Of a stretch of DNA of 64,000 bases, positions 8,452-16,949 are shown in pieces; positions within the stretch are counted from its first letter, which is position 1, and each line of letters starts with the position of its first letter. Source of the DNA: Gulosibacter sp. 10. Its GTDB lineage: Bacteria > Actinomycetota > Actinomycetes > Actinomycetales > Microbacteriaceae. The notes under the pieces were generated by a model, which ran no database searches, was not told the origin of the DNA, and saw only the letters and a list, made by a program, of their open reading frames with translations. A program made the translations under genes and the position numbers. The stretch covers positions 29,145 through 93,144 of the forward strand of contig NZ_FUIC01000020.1 of NCBI RefSeq assembly GCF_900163695.1, in the 5' to 3' direction.

Positions 8452-10959
8452 TCATCCCGCCTCATCCGCGAGATACCGCCCCGTGATGCTTGCGGCATTC
8501 CGCGCGATGCGCGAGGGCGTGCCGGTGGCGACGATGCGCCCGCCCTCCGCGCCGCCGCCGGGGCCCATGTCGATGAGGTGATCGGCGTTCGCGATCATGT
8601 CGAGGTCGTGCTCGATGACGAGCACGGTGCCGCCCTGATCGAGCAGCCGCTGGAAGACCCGTACGAGCACGCGCACGTCGTCGGGGTGCAGGCCGACGGT
8701 GGGCTCGTCGAAGACGAACAGCGTGCGCGTCTGCGCCTTGCCGAGCTCGGCGGCGAGCTTGAGGCGCTGCGCCTCGCCGCCGGAGAGCGCGGGCGTGGCC
8801 TCGCCGAGCGTGAGGTAGCCGAGCCCGACGTCGCGGAGCGCGTGCAGCCGCGAGCGCACCTTGCGCATGTCGTCCACGTGCGGGATAGCCTCGGCCACGG
8901 TGAGGGCGAGCAGGGCGGGCAGCGAGAGCGCGCCCTCCCCCGTCGCCGAGGGGCGGCGGTGCGCATCCGCGTCGGGGCCGTAGCGGCGGCCGCCGCACTC
9001 GGTGCAGGGGATGTCCACGTCGGGCAGGAACTGCACGTCGAGCGTGATCTCGCCCGTGCCCTCGCAGCGCGGGCAGCGCAGGGAGCCGGTGTTGTACGAG
9101 AAGTCCCCGGCTCCCAGGCCGTCGGCCCGGGCGGAGTCGAGGCGCGCGTAGGCGCGGCGGAGGTCGTCGAGCACGCCGCTGTAGGTGGCGACGGTGGAGC
9201 GGACGTTGATGCCGATCGGGGTGGCGTCCACGACGTTGACCCGTTCGATGCCTCCGGGGTCGATGTCGAGCACGTGCGCGGGCCGGGCGCGGTCGTCCTC
9301 CGCCCGGAGCGCGGGCACGAGGCTGTCGAGCACGAGCGTGCTCTTGCCCGATCCGGAGACGCCGGTGACGACGGTGAGCCGGCCGCGCGGGACGGCGACG
9401 TCGAGGGCGTGCACGGTGTGGACGGGCGCGGTGCGCAGGGCGATCGTGCCGTGCTCGAACATCGCGGCCTCGGGTGCGGCGGTGCGCACCCGCGCCTGCT
9501 CGCGGCCGGTGAGGTAGCGGCCGATGCGGGAGTCGGGGTTGCGGTCGAGCTCGGCGACGGTGCCGGTGGCGACGACGGTGCCGCCCTCGCTGCCGGAGCC
9601 GGGGCCGATCTCGATGAGGTGCCGGGCCTCGCGGAGCACGAGCGGGTCGTGGTCGACCATGACGACGGAGTTGCCCTCGTCGAGGAGATCGGCGATGACG
9701 CCCTGCAGCCCGCGGATGTTGGAGGGGTGGAGACCGATCGAGGGCTCGTCGAGCACATAGAGGACGCCGGTGGTCTCGTTCCGGACCGCGCGGGCGAGCT
9801 GCACCCGCTGCCGTTCGCCGGTGGAGAGGGAGGCGCCGGCGCGGTCGAGGGCGAGGTAGCCGAGGCCGAGGTCGAGCAGGCGCCGGGCCATGCCGAGGAG
9901 GGTGCCGACGAGGGTGTCGGCCATGGGCCGCATCTCGGCGGGCAGGCTGCCTGGGACCTCGGCGGCCCAGGCGACGAGGTCGTCGAGGGTCTTCGCGGTC
10001 GCGTCGGCGAGTCCGAGCTCGCCGATGCGCGGGGCGGCCGCGGCGGGCGAGAGCCGGGTGCCGCGGCATTCGGGGCATTCGCGCTCGATGAGGAAGCGGC
10101 TGACGCGGGCGAGGCGCTTCTCGTCGGTGGCGCGCTTGAGCTCCTCGGTGACGGTGAGGCGGGCGTTGCGGAAGGTGAAGTCGAGTTCGTGGAGGCCCTT
10201 CTTGGAGGCGACCGCGATGTGCTTCTTCTCCTCGGGGCCGTCGAGGACGATCTCGCGCTCCCAGTCGCGGAGGTCGTGCCAGGGCACGTCGGTGCGCACG
10301 CCGAATTCGCGGGCGATCTGGGGCTGCACGTTGAAGCCGAACATCTGCCACGGGATGACGGCGCCGTCGTCGATGGTCATGCCCGGGTCGCGGATGAGGG
10401 CGTCGTCGTCGACCTCGCGGACGGTGCCGGTGCCCTCGCAGGCAGGGCAGGCGCCGGCGGAGTTGAAGGCGAGGGCCTCGGCGCCGGGGGCCTCGAAGCT
10501 CGCGCCGCAGACGGGGCAGGTGATGGGCTCCTCGGCGGCGACGGCGAGGGTGGGCCGCTGCCGGTGCCCGTTGGGGCAGACGTGGGAGGCGAGGCGGGAG
10601 AACATGAGCCGCAGCACGTTGAGGAGCTCGGTGGAGGTGCCGAAGGTGGAGCGCACGCCGGGGATGCCGGGGCGCTGCCGGAGCGCGAGGGCGGCGGGCA
10701 CGTGGCGGACGCGATCGACGTCGGCGCGCGCGGCCTGCCCCATGCGGCGGCGGGTGTAGGTGGAGAGCGCCTCGATGTAGCGGCGCGAGCCCTCGGCGTA
10801 GAGCACGCCCATGGCGAGCGAGGACTTGCCCGAGCCGGACACCCCCGCGATGGCGACGAGGGTGTCGAGCGGCACGTCCACATCGATGTCGCGGAGGTTG
10901 TGGACGCGGGCGCCGCGGACCTGGATCGCGCGGGGGCGTTCGTGGTCTGGTCCCGTCAT
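8452..10959 (-). CDS. UvrA-like ABC-ATPase lacking the UvrB-binding domain
   Basis: 835 residues with two UvrA-type ABC modules: Walker A GVSGSGKSS at 39-47 and a second near 533, signature segments LSTGERQR and LSGGEAQR, and zinc-finger motifs CPVCG/CPACEGTG, CPECRGTR and CPRCEGTGE/CTECGG. In canonical UvrA about 115 residues (the UvrB-binding domain) lie between the HVCPNGH region and the first zinc motif. Here HVCPN (about 127) runs into CPVCG (about 148) with only some 20 residues between. This matches the shorter UvrA paralogues, some of them linked to resistance to DNA-binding drugs (DrrC type), rather than the excision-repair subunit. It is divergent from the mazG-like gene. Confidence 0.88.
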   Translation of the reverse strand: MTGPDHERPRAIQVRGARVHNLRDIDVDVPLDTLVAIAGVSGSGKSSLAMGVLYAEGSRRYIEALSTYTRRRMGQAARADVDRVRHVPAALALRQRPGIPGVRSTFGTSTELLNVLRLMFSRLASHVCPNGHRQRPTLAVAAEEPITCPVCGASFEAPGAEALAFNSAGACPACEGTGTVREVDDDALIRDPGMTIDDGAVIPWQMFGFNVQPQIAREFGVRTDVPWHDLRDWEREIVLDGPEEKKHIAVASKKGLHELDFTFRNARLTVTEELKRATDEKRLARVSRFLIERECPECRGTRLSPAAAAPRIGELGLADATAKTLDDLVAWAAEVPGSLPAEMRPMADTLVGTLLGMARRLLDLGLGYLALDRAGASLSTGERQRVQLARAVRNETTGVLYVLDEPSIGLHPSNIRGLQGVIADLLDEGNSVVMVDHDPLVLREARHLIEIGPGSGSEGGTVVATGTVAELDRNPDSRIGRYLTGREQARVRTAAPEAAMFEHGTIALRTAPVHTVHALDVAVPRGRLTVVTGVSGSGKSTLVLDSLVPALRAEDDRARPAHVLDIDPGGIERVNVVDATPIGINVRSTVATYSGVLDDLRRAYARLDSARADGLGAGDFSYNTGSLRCPRCEGTGEITLDVQFLPDVDIPCTECGGRRYGPDADAHRRPSATGEGALSLPALLALTVAEAIPHVDDMRKVRSRLHALRDVGLGYLTLGEATPALSGGEAQRLKLAAELGKAQTRTLFVFDEPTVGLHPDDVRVLVRVFQRLLDQGGTVLVIEHDLDMIANADHLIDMGPGGGAEGGRIVATGTPSRIARNAASITGRYLADEAG

Positions 10960-11105
10960 GACGCCATTGTTCCGCGTCCCGGGCCCGAGATTCAACGTCC
11001 GTCGTGCGTGTTGAAGACCCGTCGGGCGAGGGAGAGCGATGCGCTGCCCGGCAGCCGCAGCGATCCGACGCCTGACGGGGGCGGCCCGTCGTCCGTGGCG
11101 GTTGG

Positions 11106-11111
11106 TAGTTT
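11106..11111 (+). promoter_or_regulatory. -10 box (TAGTTT) for the mazG-like/DUF2075 operon
   Basis: TAGTTT ends 7 nt before the ATG at 11119, suggesting a leaderless mRNA for the two-gene module. No clear -35 is seen. Confidence 0.45.
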
Positions 11112-11118
11112 TATCGTC

Positions 11119-11436
11119 ATGGATGAGCAACCCGTTCTCGATGCGCTGCGCGAGTTCGTCGCCGAGCGCGATTGGCAGCAGTTCCACACACCCGAGAATC
11201 TGGCGAAGAGCATCAGCATCGAAGCGGCTGAGCTTCTCGAATGCTTCCAGTGGGGCGAGGCGGATCTCGCGTCCGCGAAAGACGAGCTCTCGGATGTGCT
11301 GACCTACTGCCTGCTGCTCGCCGACCGGCTGGGGCTCGATCCGGACACGATCGTCGCCGAGAAGCTCGTGAAGACGGGAGAGAAGTACCCGGTCGACAAG
11401 GCACGAGGCCGGAGCACGAAATATGACCGACTTTAA
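11119..11436 (+). CDS. MazG-like nucleotide pyrophosphohydrolase
   Basis: A 105-residue all-alpha NTP pyrophosphatase of the MazG/RS21-C6 type. The metal-binding signature is intact: E35xxE38 in SIEAAELLE and E56xxD59 in KDELSDVL, followed by a helix and the EKYPVDKARGRSTKY tail seen in this family. Enzymes of this fold hydrolyse (d)NTPs to (d)NMPs. Its 3' end overlaps the next gene by 14 bp, so the two products are almost certainly co-translated. It may protect against aberrant nucleotides or deplete the nucleotide pool. The pairing with a nuclease-ATPase favours a role in nucleic-acid conflict, but that is inference. Confidence 0.88.
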   Translation: MDEQPVLDALREFVAERDWQQFHTPENLAKSISIEAAELLECFQWGEADLASAKDELSDVLTYCLLLADRLGLDPDTIVAEKLVKTGEKYPVDKARGRSTKYDRL

Positions 11437-13141
11437 GCTCGAGCGGTTCCCCTTCGCCGCCGATAAGGTCCGAGCGTGGGGCGCCACCGACTCGAGGCAC
11501 CGGAACTGGCCGGTCGTGTATGTGATGAACAACGATCGCGAGGTCTACGTCGGCGAGTCCCTCAACGTCGAGAGCCGAATGCGTCAGCACCTCGACTCCG
11601 AGGAGAAGAGGCGCCTGAGCTGGGTGCGCGTGGTGCTCGACGACACGTTCAACAAGTCGGCCTGCCTCGATCTCGAGTCGTTCCTCATCCGGATGTTCTC
11701 CGGCGACGGACAGCTCCAGGTCCTCAACCACAACGCGGGCATCACCGATGCCGACTACTACGACCGCGAAACCTATAAGAAGACGTTCGACGAGGTCTTC
11801 GAGGAGCTCCGGACGCAGGAGCACCTCTTCCAGCGCACCCTGCCGGAGATCATCAACAGCGATCTGTTCAAGCTCTCCCCGTTCAAGGCGCTGAACCGCG
11901 ACCAGGCCGCCGCCGTCGAGGACATCCTCGAGGGACTGTTCGCCGATATCGAGAAGGGCGAGCCCAGTACGGTCGTCGTGCAGGGAAATCCCGGCACGGG
12001 GAAGACCGTCGTCGCGATCTATCTGCTGAAGCTGCTCGAGGACATCAAGCGCCACGACCCCGAAGAACCGCTGGATAGCGACTCGATCTTCAGCGATTTC
12101 TTCAGCCCTGGTCATGCCGAGCTTCTCGCGAGGCTGAAGGTCGGCATCGTCGTCCCGCAGCAGTCGTTGCGCGAGTCCATCTCCCGAGTCTTCAAGCTCA
12201 CACCCGGGCTGCACAAGGACCTCGTGATGACGCCGTTCACGGTGGGAGAAAGCGACGAGCCGTTCGACCTGCTCATCGTGGACGAAGCGCACCGGCTCAA
12301 TCAGCGTGCGAATCAGGCCTCCGGCAAGCTCAACACGAAATTCGCCGATATCAATAGGAAGCTCTTCGGAGCCGACGACCCGAATCTCACGCAGCTGGAC
12401 TGGATCAGGAAGCAGAGCGCGCACACGATCCTCATGCTCGATATCGGTCAGAGCGTCCGCCCCGCCGACCTCCCCGCACGGACCACGCGCGCGCTCGTCG
12501 CAGAAGCATCCGCGAATGATCGCCTCTATCCCCTGCGCTCTCAGATGCGCATCGCCGCCGAACAGGACTATGTCGGATACATCCGCGCGGTGCTCGGCGA
12601 TACCCGGCCCGACGAGCGCGAACGCTTCGACGGATACGACCTCCGGTTCTTCACCGACCTCGGCGAGATGCGAAGGGAGATCCTGCATCGCGAACAGGAG
12701 CACGGGCTCTCGCGCCTCGTAGCCGGATATGCCTGGCCATGGCGCAGTAAAGCCGATGCGGAAGCCTTCGACATCGAGCTCGACGGAGAGCGTCTGCGCT
12801 GGAACTCGACCCAGCGGGACTGGATCAGCTCTCCCGACTCCATCGACGAAGTGGGCTCGATCCATACGGTCCAGGGCTACGACCTGAACTACGCGGGCGT
12901 CATCATCGGCCAGGACCTCCGCTACGAGCCGGAAACCGAACGGATCATCTTCGATCGCGCGGAATACCACGATAAGAAAGGCCGCGAGAACAATCCGCGG
13001 CTCGGCATCGTCTACTCGGATGAGGACCTGCTGCAATACGTCAAGAACGTCTACACCGTCCTCCTCACCCGCGGAATTCTCGGCACCTACGTCTACGTAT
13101 GCGATCCGGGGCTCCGCGAATACCTCAGGAAGTTCTTCTAG
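11423..13141 (+). CDS. GIY-YIG nuclease fused to DUF2075 (SF1-helicase-like) ATPase
   Basis: 572 residues with two domains. Residues about 29-105 form a GIY-YIG nuclease with the expected Tyr33 (VVYVM), Tyr42 (VYVGES), an arginine in SRMRQHL, Glu85 (DLESFLIR) and a late Asn (LNHNAG), so catalysis looks possible. Residues about 155-572 form a DUF2075-type P-loop ATPase: Walker A GNPGTGKT at 188-195, Walker B LLIVDEAHR at 284-291, MLDIGQSVRP, IHTVQGYDLNYAGVI, and the typical ending LLTRGILGTYVYVCD. Base composition is clearly lower in G+C than its neighbours (two 60-base lines counted at 52% and 58%), suggesting horizontal transfer. It overlaps the mazG-like gene and was probably acquired with it. 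Confidence 0.9.
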   Translation: MTDFKLERFPFAADKVRAWGATDSRHRNWPVVYVMNNDREVYVGESLNVESRMRQHLDSEEKRRLSWVRVVLDDTFNKSACLDLESFLIRMFSGDGQLQVLNHNAGITDADYYDRETYKKTFDEVFEELRTQEHLFQRTLPEIINSDLFKLSPFKALNRDQAAAVEDILEGLFADIEKGEPSTVVVQGNPGTGKTVVAIYLLKLLEDIKRHDPEEPLDSDSIFSDFFSPGHAELLARLKVGIVVPQQSLRESISRVFKLTPGLHKDLVMTPFTVGESDEPFDLLIVDEAHRLNQRANQASGKLNTKFADINRKLFGADDPNLTQLDWIRKQSAHTILMLDIGQSVRPADLPARTTRALVAEASANDRLYPLRSQMRIAAEQDYVGYIRAVLGDTRPDERERFDGYDLRFFTDLGEMRREILHREQEHGLSRLVAGYAWPWRSKADAEAFDIELDGERLRWNSTQRDWISSPDSIDEVGSIHTVQGYDLNYAGVIIGQDLRYEPETERIIFDRAEYHDKKGRENNPRLGIVYSDEDLLQYVKNVYTVLLTRGILGTYVYVCDPGLREYLRKFF

Positions 13142-13230
13142 GCCGGTAATCCGATCTGCCATCCGAGCACAAACCCCGTGCATTCGAGCTGGTCGGGGTC
13201 AGCCTGCCGCCCCGATGAATAGGCAGCCTT

Positions 13231-13249
13231 CGCCCTGCGACAGAGGGCG
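13231..13249. terminator. Short hairpin after the DUF2075 gene
   Basis: CGCCCT and AGGGCG flank a 7-base loop in the 187-bp gap after 13141. It is a weak terminator candidate without a T-run. Confidence 0.3.
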
Positions 13250-13328
13250 CCGCGCTCATGCACGAGCTGCCAGACTGGTCGAGGCCTCTCCCTGACGGGG
13301 AGCACGCGACCCGGAACAGGAGCTCATC

Positions 13329-14456
13329 ATGCGCATCGCGGTCATCGGGGCGGGCATCAGCGGCTTGACGGCCGCGGCGGGGCTGCAGCGGTCCGGGCAC
13401 GACGTCGTGATCTTCGAACGGCGCGAGGATCCGAGCCCGGTGGGCGCCGGCCTCACCCTGTTCGACAACGCCTTCGAAGCGCTCGATCTCATCGGGCTCG
13501 GCGACGGCGTGCGGGCCGTCTCGAGCGAGGCGCTCCGCGACCTGCGCTCCGGCTTCCGCGATCCCTCCGGCAGGTGGCTGCTCGCCGTGCCCGAGCGGTC
13601 GGTGGCCGCCATGCGCAGCGTGCACCGCGTCAACCTCCATCGCGCGCTCGCCGGCCGCCTCGAGCCCGGCACGCTGCGGACCGGCGCGGCCGCGGCGGTA
13701 CCGCAGGACGGGAGCGCACGCGTCACCGTCGGGGAGCGGACGGAGGAGTTCGACCTCGTCGTCGGCGCCGACGGCATCCGCAGCCGCGCCCGGCAGACGC
13801 TCGGCCTCGATACCGGGCTCCGCTACGCCGGCTGCACGGCCTGGCGCGGCGTCACCGCAGAGCCCGTGGACCTCGACGGCGCGGCCGGAGAGACCATCGG
13901 CCGCGGCCGGATATTCGGCAGCGTCCCCCTCCCGGACGGCCGCGTGTACTGGTATGCGACGCTGAACGCTCCGGCCGATGCCGTGTTCCGGAACGAGGGC
14001 GACACCCTCCGCATCAAGTTCGGCCGCTGGCACGAATCGGTGCGTCGCTGCATCGACGCGACTCCCGCCGACAGCGTGATGCGCCACGACATCTACGACC
14101 TCGCGAAGCCGCTGCGCTCATTCGTCCACGGCCGCGTGGTGCTCATGGGCGATGCCGCCCACGCCATGACGCCGAACCTCGGGCAGGGCGCCGGACAGGG
14201 CATCGAGGATGCGGCGACGCTGGTGCATCTGCTGCGAGATGCGGCGCCCAGCGGCATCGACGCGGCGCTCGAACGCTACTGCGCCCTCCGGCAGCCGCGC
14301 ACGAGCGCGGTCATGCGGCGCTCGCGCGCCGCGGGCGCGGCGGTGCAGGCGGCGGGCGCGCTGACCGCCGGACTTCGCACCGCCGCGCTTCGGCTCTTGC
14401 CGGGACCGGTCATGGGCCGAATGAGCCGGCGGCTCCTCGTGTGGCCTGAGCCGTAA
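13329..14456 (+). CDS. FAD-dependent aromatic-type monooxygenase
   Basis: A 375-residue class A flavoprotein monooxygenase (PHBH/UbiH-like fold). It has the N-terminal dinucleotide motif GAGISG (7-12), the DG motif VGADGIRSR near 145, and the FAD ribityl motif GDAAHAMTPNLGQGAGQG near 273-290. Such enzymes hydroxylate aromatic or related compounds using NAD(P)H and O2. AGGAGCTCATC precedes the ATG. The substrate is unknown and no catabolic genes lie beside it. Confidence 0.88.
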   Translation: MRIAVIGAGISGLTAAAGLQRSGHDVVIFERREDPSPVGAGLTLFDNAFEALDLIGLGDGVRAVSSEALRDLRSGFRDPSGRWLLAVPERSVAAMRSVHRVNLHRALAGRLEPGTLRTGAAAAVPQDGSARVTVGERTEEFDLVVGADGIRSRARQTLGLDTGLRYAGCTAWRGVTAEPVDLDGAAGETIGRGRIFGSVPLPDGRVYWYATLNAPADAVFRNEGDTLRIKFGRWHESVRRCIDATPADSVMRHDIYDLAKPLRSFVHGRVVLMGDAAHAMTPNLGQGAGQGIEDAATLVHLLRDAAPSGIDAALERYCALRQPRTSAVMRRSRAAGAAVQAAGALTAGLRTAALRLLPGPVMGRMSRRLLVWPEP

Positions 14457-14578
14457 TCGGCACCTGACCGAATGCGAAGATATGCGGCACACGCCGGGGC
14501 CCGCTCGTCGCCCATAAGCGGATGGGTCGGGGGGCGTCTTCGCCGACACCGGACCGCCCTGCCATAGACAAGAGCAAA

Positions 14579-14611
14579 CCCCTCGACTTCCGCCGTGCTG
14601 AAGTCGAGGGG
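14579..14611 (-). terminator. Rho-independent terminator, distal copy
   Basis: The stem CCCCTCGACTTC / GAAGTCGAGGGG has a 9-base loop. Read on the minus strand it is followed by TTTGCTCTTGT. It is identical to the copy at 14691-14723. Confidence 0.75.
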
Positions 14612-14690
14612 CCCGCTCGTCGCCCATAAGCGGATGGGTCGGGGGGCGTCTTCGCCGACACCGGACCGCCCTGCCATAGACAAGAGCAAA

Positions 14691-14723
14691 CCCCTCGACT
14701 TCCGCCGTGCTGAAGTCGAGGGG
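14691..14723 (-). terminator. Rho-independent terminator of tRNA-Ala
   Basis: The same 12-bp perfect stem and T-rich tail lie 11 nt downstream of the tRNA 3' end on the minus strand. Confidence 0.85.
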
Positions 14724-14734
14724 CTTCCTCGTTG

Positions 14735-14807
14735 TGGACCTGAGGGGACTCGAACCCCTGACCCTCTGCATGCCATGCAGATGCGCTACCAGCTGCGCCA
14801 CAGGCCC
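14735..14807 (-). tRNA. tRNA-Ala (anticodon GGC)
   Basis: A 73-nt cloverleaf: acceptor GGGCCTG pairs with CAGGTCC (one G-T), discriminator A, anticodon stem TCTGC/GCAGA with loop ATGGCAT giving anticodon GGC. The T-arm carries GGTTCGAGTCC. The 3' CCA is not encoded. Confidence 0.96.
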
Positions 14808-14909
14808 GTATTCTGTTCTCGCCTCCCTGCGGAAGCAACTCAACGAATATACACAGCAATACGGCGCGCGCGCAAATCGGGCCGCGCCCGACTCAGCGCC
14901 GCGCCGGGC

Positions 14910-15695
14910 TCAGCGCCGCGGCCACGCGTCCACGACCATCCGCACGATCACCAGCACCAGGAACACCGCGAAGGCGATGTTCGCGGCGAACGGCGTCAGC
15001 GCGCCCGCCAGCCACACCCCCAGCGGCGTCACCACGCCCGCCGAGGCGCCGATCGTCAGCGCCCCCACCGGGTCCACGTTCCGGTGCCGGATGTTCGACA
15101 CCGTGCCCGAGAGCCCCGTCGCGATGATCATCAGCAGCGACGTGCCCTTCGCCACCAGGTCGCTCGCGCCGAACGCGAGCACCATCACCGGCACCACGAT
15201 CACTCCCCCGCCGATACCGATCAGCCCCGCCGTCACGCCCGTCACGAGCCCGACCAGCACCAGCAGCGCCCCCGTGAACCAGTCCACGTGCACCACCGAG
15301 TCCCGCGAGGGCACCACCAGGAACAGCGACACGATCACGATCACGAGGAACCCGATGAACGCCCACTGCACGGCCCGCTTCGGCAGCCGCGCGAGCAGCC
15401 ACGAGCCGATCGGCGCCCCGACGATCGACCCGGCCGCCAGCAGCGCCGCCAGCAGCACGTCCACGTTCCCATCGAGCGAGTACGTCACGACCCCGACCAG
15501 CGAGGGCACCGTGATCGCGAGCAGCGAGGTGCCCGCCGCCTTCTTCGTCTCGTAGCCGAGCAGGTACACCAGCACCGGCAGGATGATGATCCCGCCGCCG
15601 ACCCCGAACAGCCCCGACGCGGTGCCCACAGCCAGCCCCAGCAGGATGAGTCCGAGCCAGTTGCGTCGGGAGTCGGTGCTGGGGGTGTGGTTCAC
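14910..15695 (-). CDS. TauE/SafE-family (sulfite exporter-like) membrane permease
   Basis: A 261-residue integral membrane protein with about eight hydrophobic helices and the duplicated family signature: GLFGVGGGIIILPVLVYLLG near the N-terminus and GLIGIGGGVIVVPVMVLAFG in the middle. TauE/SafE proteins export sulfite, sulfoacetate or related anions. cysK is more than 10 kb away, so a sulfur role is only possible. It reads towards tRNA-Ala on the same strand. Confidence 0.88.
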   Translation of the reverse strand: MNHTPSTDSRRNWLGLILLGLAVGTASGLFGVGGGIIILPVLVYLLGYETKKAAGTSLLAITVPSLVGVVTYSLDGNVDVLLAALLAAGSIVGAPIGSWLLARLPKRAVQWAFIGFLVIVIVSLFLVVPSRDSVVHVDWFTGALLVLVGLVTGVTAGLIGIGGGVIVVPVMVLAFGASDLVAKGTSLLMIIATGLSGTVSNIRHRNVDPVGALTIGASAGVVTPLGVWLAGALTPFAANIAFAVFLVLVIVRMVVDAWPRR

Positions 15696-15884
15696 GGTGG
15701 ATCCGTCCTTCGATGCCGGGCGATACAGAGCCCGACGCTACCACCCGGCGAGCCCGCCGCTGCATAAGCAAAACCGATGACCTAATTCGGGGAATTCCGT
15801 TTTACTTCTCTCATCGGGGTGAGGACAGTGGTGTTCGGACGTCGGATCGACCGGCGCCGCACCACCGCAGACGAAGGAGTCGCA

Positions 15885-16949
15885 TTGCCCTCAGAGGACC
15901 TGAGCCCCCGCGTCATCACGCTCGGAACCGCCGGCGGCCCCCGCTGGTGGTCCTCGCGCACCGGCCGGCACCGCCACGGCATCGCCACCGCCGTGCAGGT
16001 GGGCGAGGCCTTCTACCTCGTCGACGCCGGCCTCGGCGTCGGCCGCCAGCTCGAGCGCGCCGGCCTCGCCTTCGACGACATGCGCGCCATGTTCATCACC
16101 CACCTCCACTCCGACCACACCGTCGACATCCCGAGCCTGCTGCTCATGGGCCTCTACGAGCGCGACACCCGCGCCGCCGATCCCATCCGCATCATCGGCC
16201 CCGGCAACCGCGGCGCGCTCCCGCCCGTCTCCGACCGGGCCGAGACGCCGCCCGCGCCCGTGTGCCCCGAGAACCCCACCCCCGGCACCGCCGAGATGGT
16301 GGGCTCCATCGTGCAGGCCTACGCGACCGACTTCAACGACCGCGTGCTCGACGCCCTCCGCCCCTCGCCGCTCGACTGCTTCGCCGCCGAGGACATCCGC
16401 ATCCCCGAGGGCATCGGCTACCACCCGAACGACAACCCGACCCCCGCCGGCATGGCGCCCTTCGAGATCTACCGCGACGAGCTCGTCGCCGTCACGGCCG
16501 TCCTCGTCGAGCACCCGCCCGTCGCACCCGCCTTCGCCTTCCGCTTCGACACCGCGGCCGGATCCGTCACCATCTCGGGCGACACGACCGCCACCGACAA
16601 CCTCGTCACCCTCGCCTGCGGCACCGACCTCCTCCTCCACGAGGCCATCGACTTCGACTGGGTGCGGGCCCGGTACGGCGACAGCCCCGCCGAGGCCGAC
16701 CTCGCCTCGATCGACCACCACCGCCGATCGCACACCAGCCCCGAGCAGGCCATCGGGCTCGCCGAGCGCGCCGGCGCGAGCCGCCTCGCCCTGCACCACC
16801 TCGTGCCCGGCAACACCCCGGCGCGGCGCTGGGAGGACCTCGGCGACCGCTTCGCGGGCGAGTTCCTCATCCCCGACGACCTCGACTCCATCCCCTTCAC
16901 CCGCAAGGACGCGGGCATCCACACCTCTCCCATTAAGGTAGGCGCATAG
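15885..16949 (+). CDS. MBL-fold metallo-hydrolase
   Basis: A 354-residue metallo-beta-lactamase-fold hydrolase. The zinc motif is THLHSDHTVD at 72-81, with a later SGDTTATDN aspartate and ALHHLVPGN supplying further ligands, as in RNase Z-like and arylsulfatase-like members. The TTG at 15885 was chosen because GAAGGAG (15873-15879) lies 5 nt upstream; a GTG at 15819 has no such site. Its stop overlaps the GTG start of the transporter by one base (TAGTG), so the hydrolase and importer are coupled and probably act on one substrate. The substrate is unknown. Confidence 0.83.
   Translation: MPSEDLSPRVITLGTAGGPRWWSSRTGRHRHGIATAVQVGEAFYLVDAGLGVGRQLERAGLAFDDMRAMFITHLHSDHTVDIPSLLLMGLYERDTRAADPIRIIGPGNRGALPPVSDRAETPPAPVCPENPTPGTAEMVGSIVQAYATDFNDRVLDALRPSPLDCFAAEDIRIPEGIGYHPNDNPTPAGMAPFEIYRDELVAVTAVLVEHPPVAPAFAFRFDTAAGSVTISGDTTATDNLVTLACGTDLLLHEAIDFDWVRARYGDSPAEADLASIDHHRRSHTSPEQAIGLAERAGASRLALHHLVPGNTPARRWEDLGDRFAGEFLIPDDLDSIPFTRKDAGIHTSPIKVGA

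Larger units (their letters stand above)
14496..14724. repeat. Tandem duplication, 112-bp unit x2 (plus 5 bp overlap)
   Basis: Positions 14496-14612 are identical to 14608-14724 along 117 bp with a 112-bp period. Each copy contains the 12-bp-stem hairpin that acts as the tRNA-Ala terminator on the minus strand. No difference between copies was seen, so the duplication is recent or maintained by gene conversion. Confidence 0.92.

Noticed and set aside
14496..14724. Possible CRISPR array
   Set aside because: Only two directly adjoining units of 112 bp without distinct spacers, and no cas genes.
14276..14776. Peptide with an internal repeat read through the 112-bp duplication
   Set aside because: It runs through two terminator hairpins and has no ribosome site; the repetition comes from the DNA duplication.
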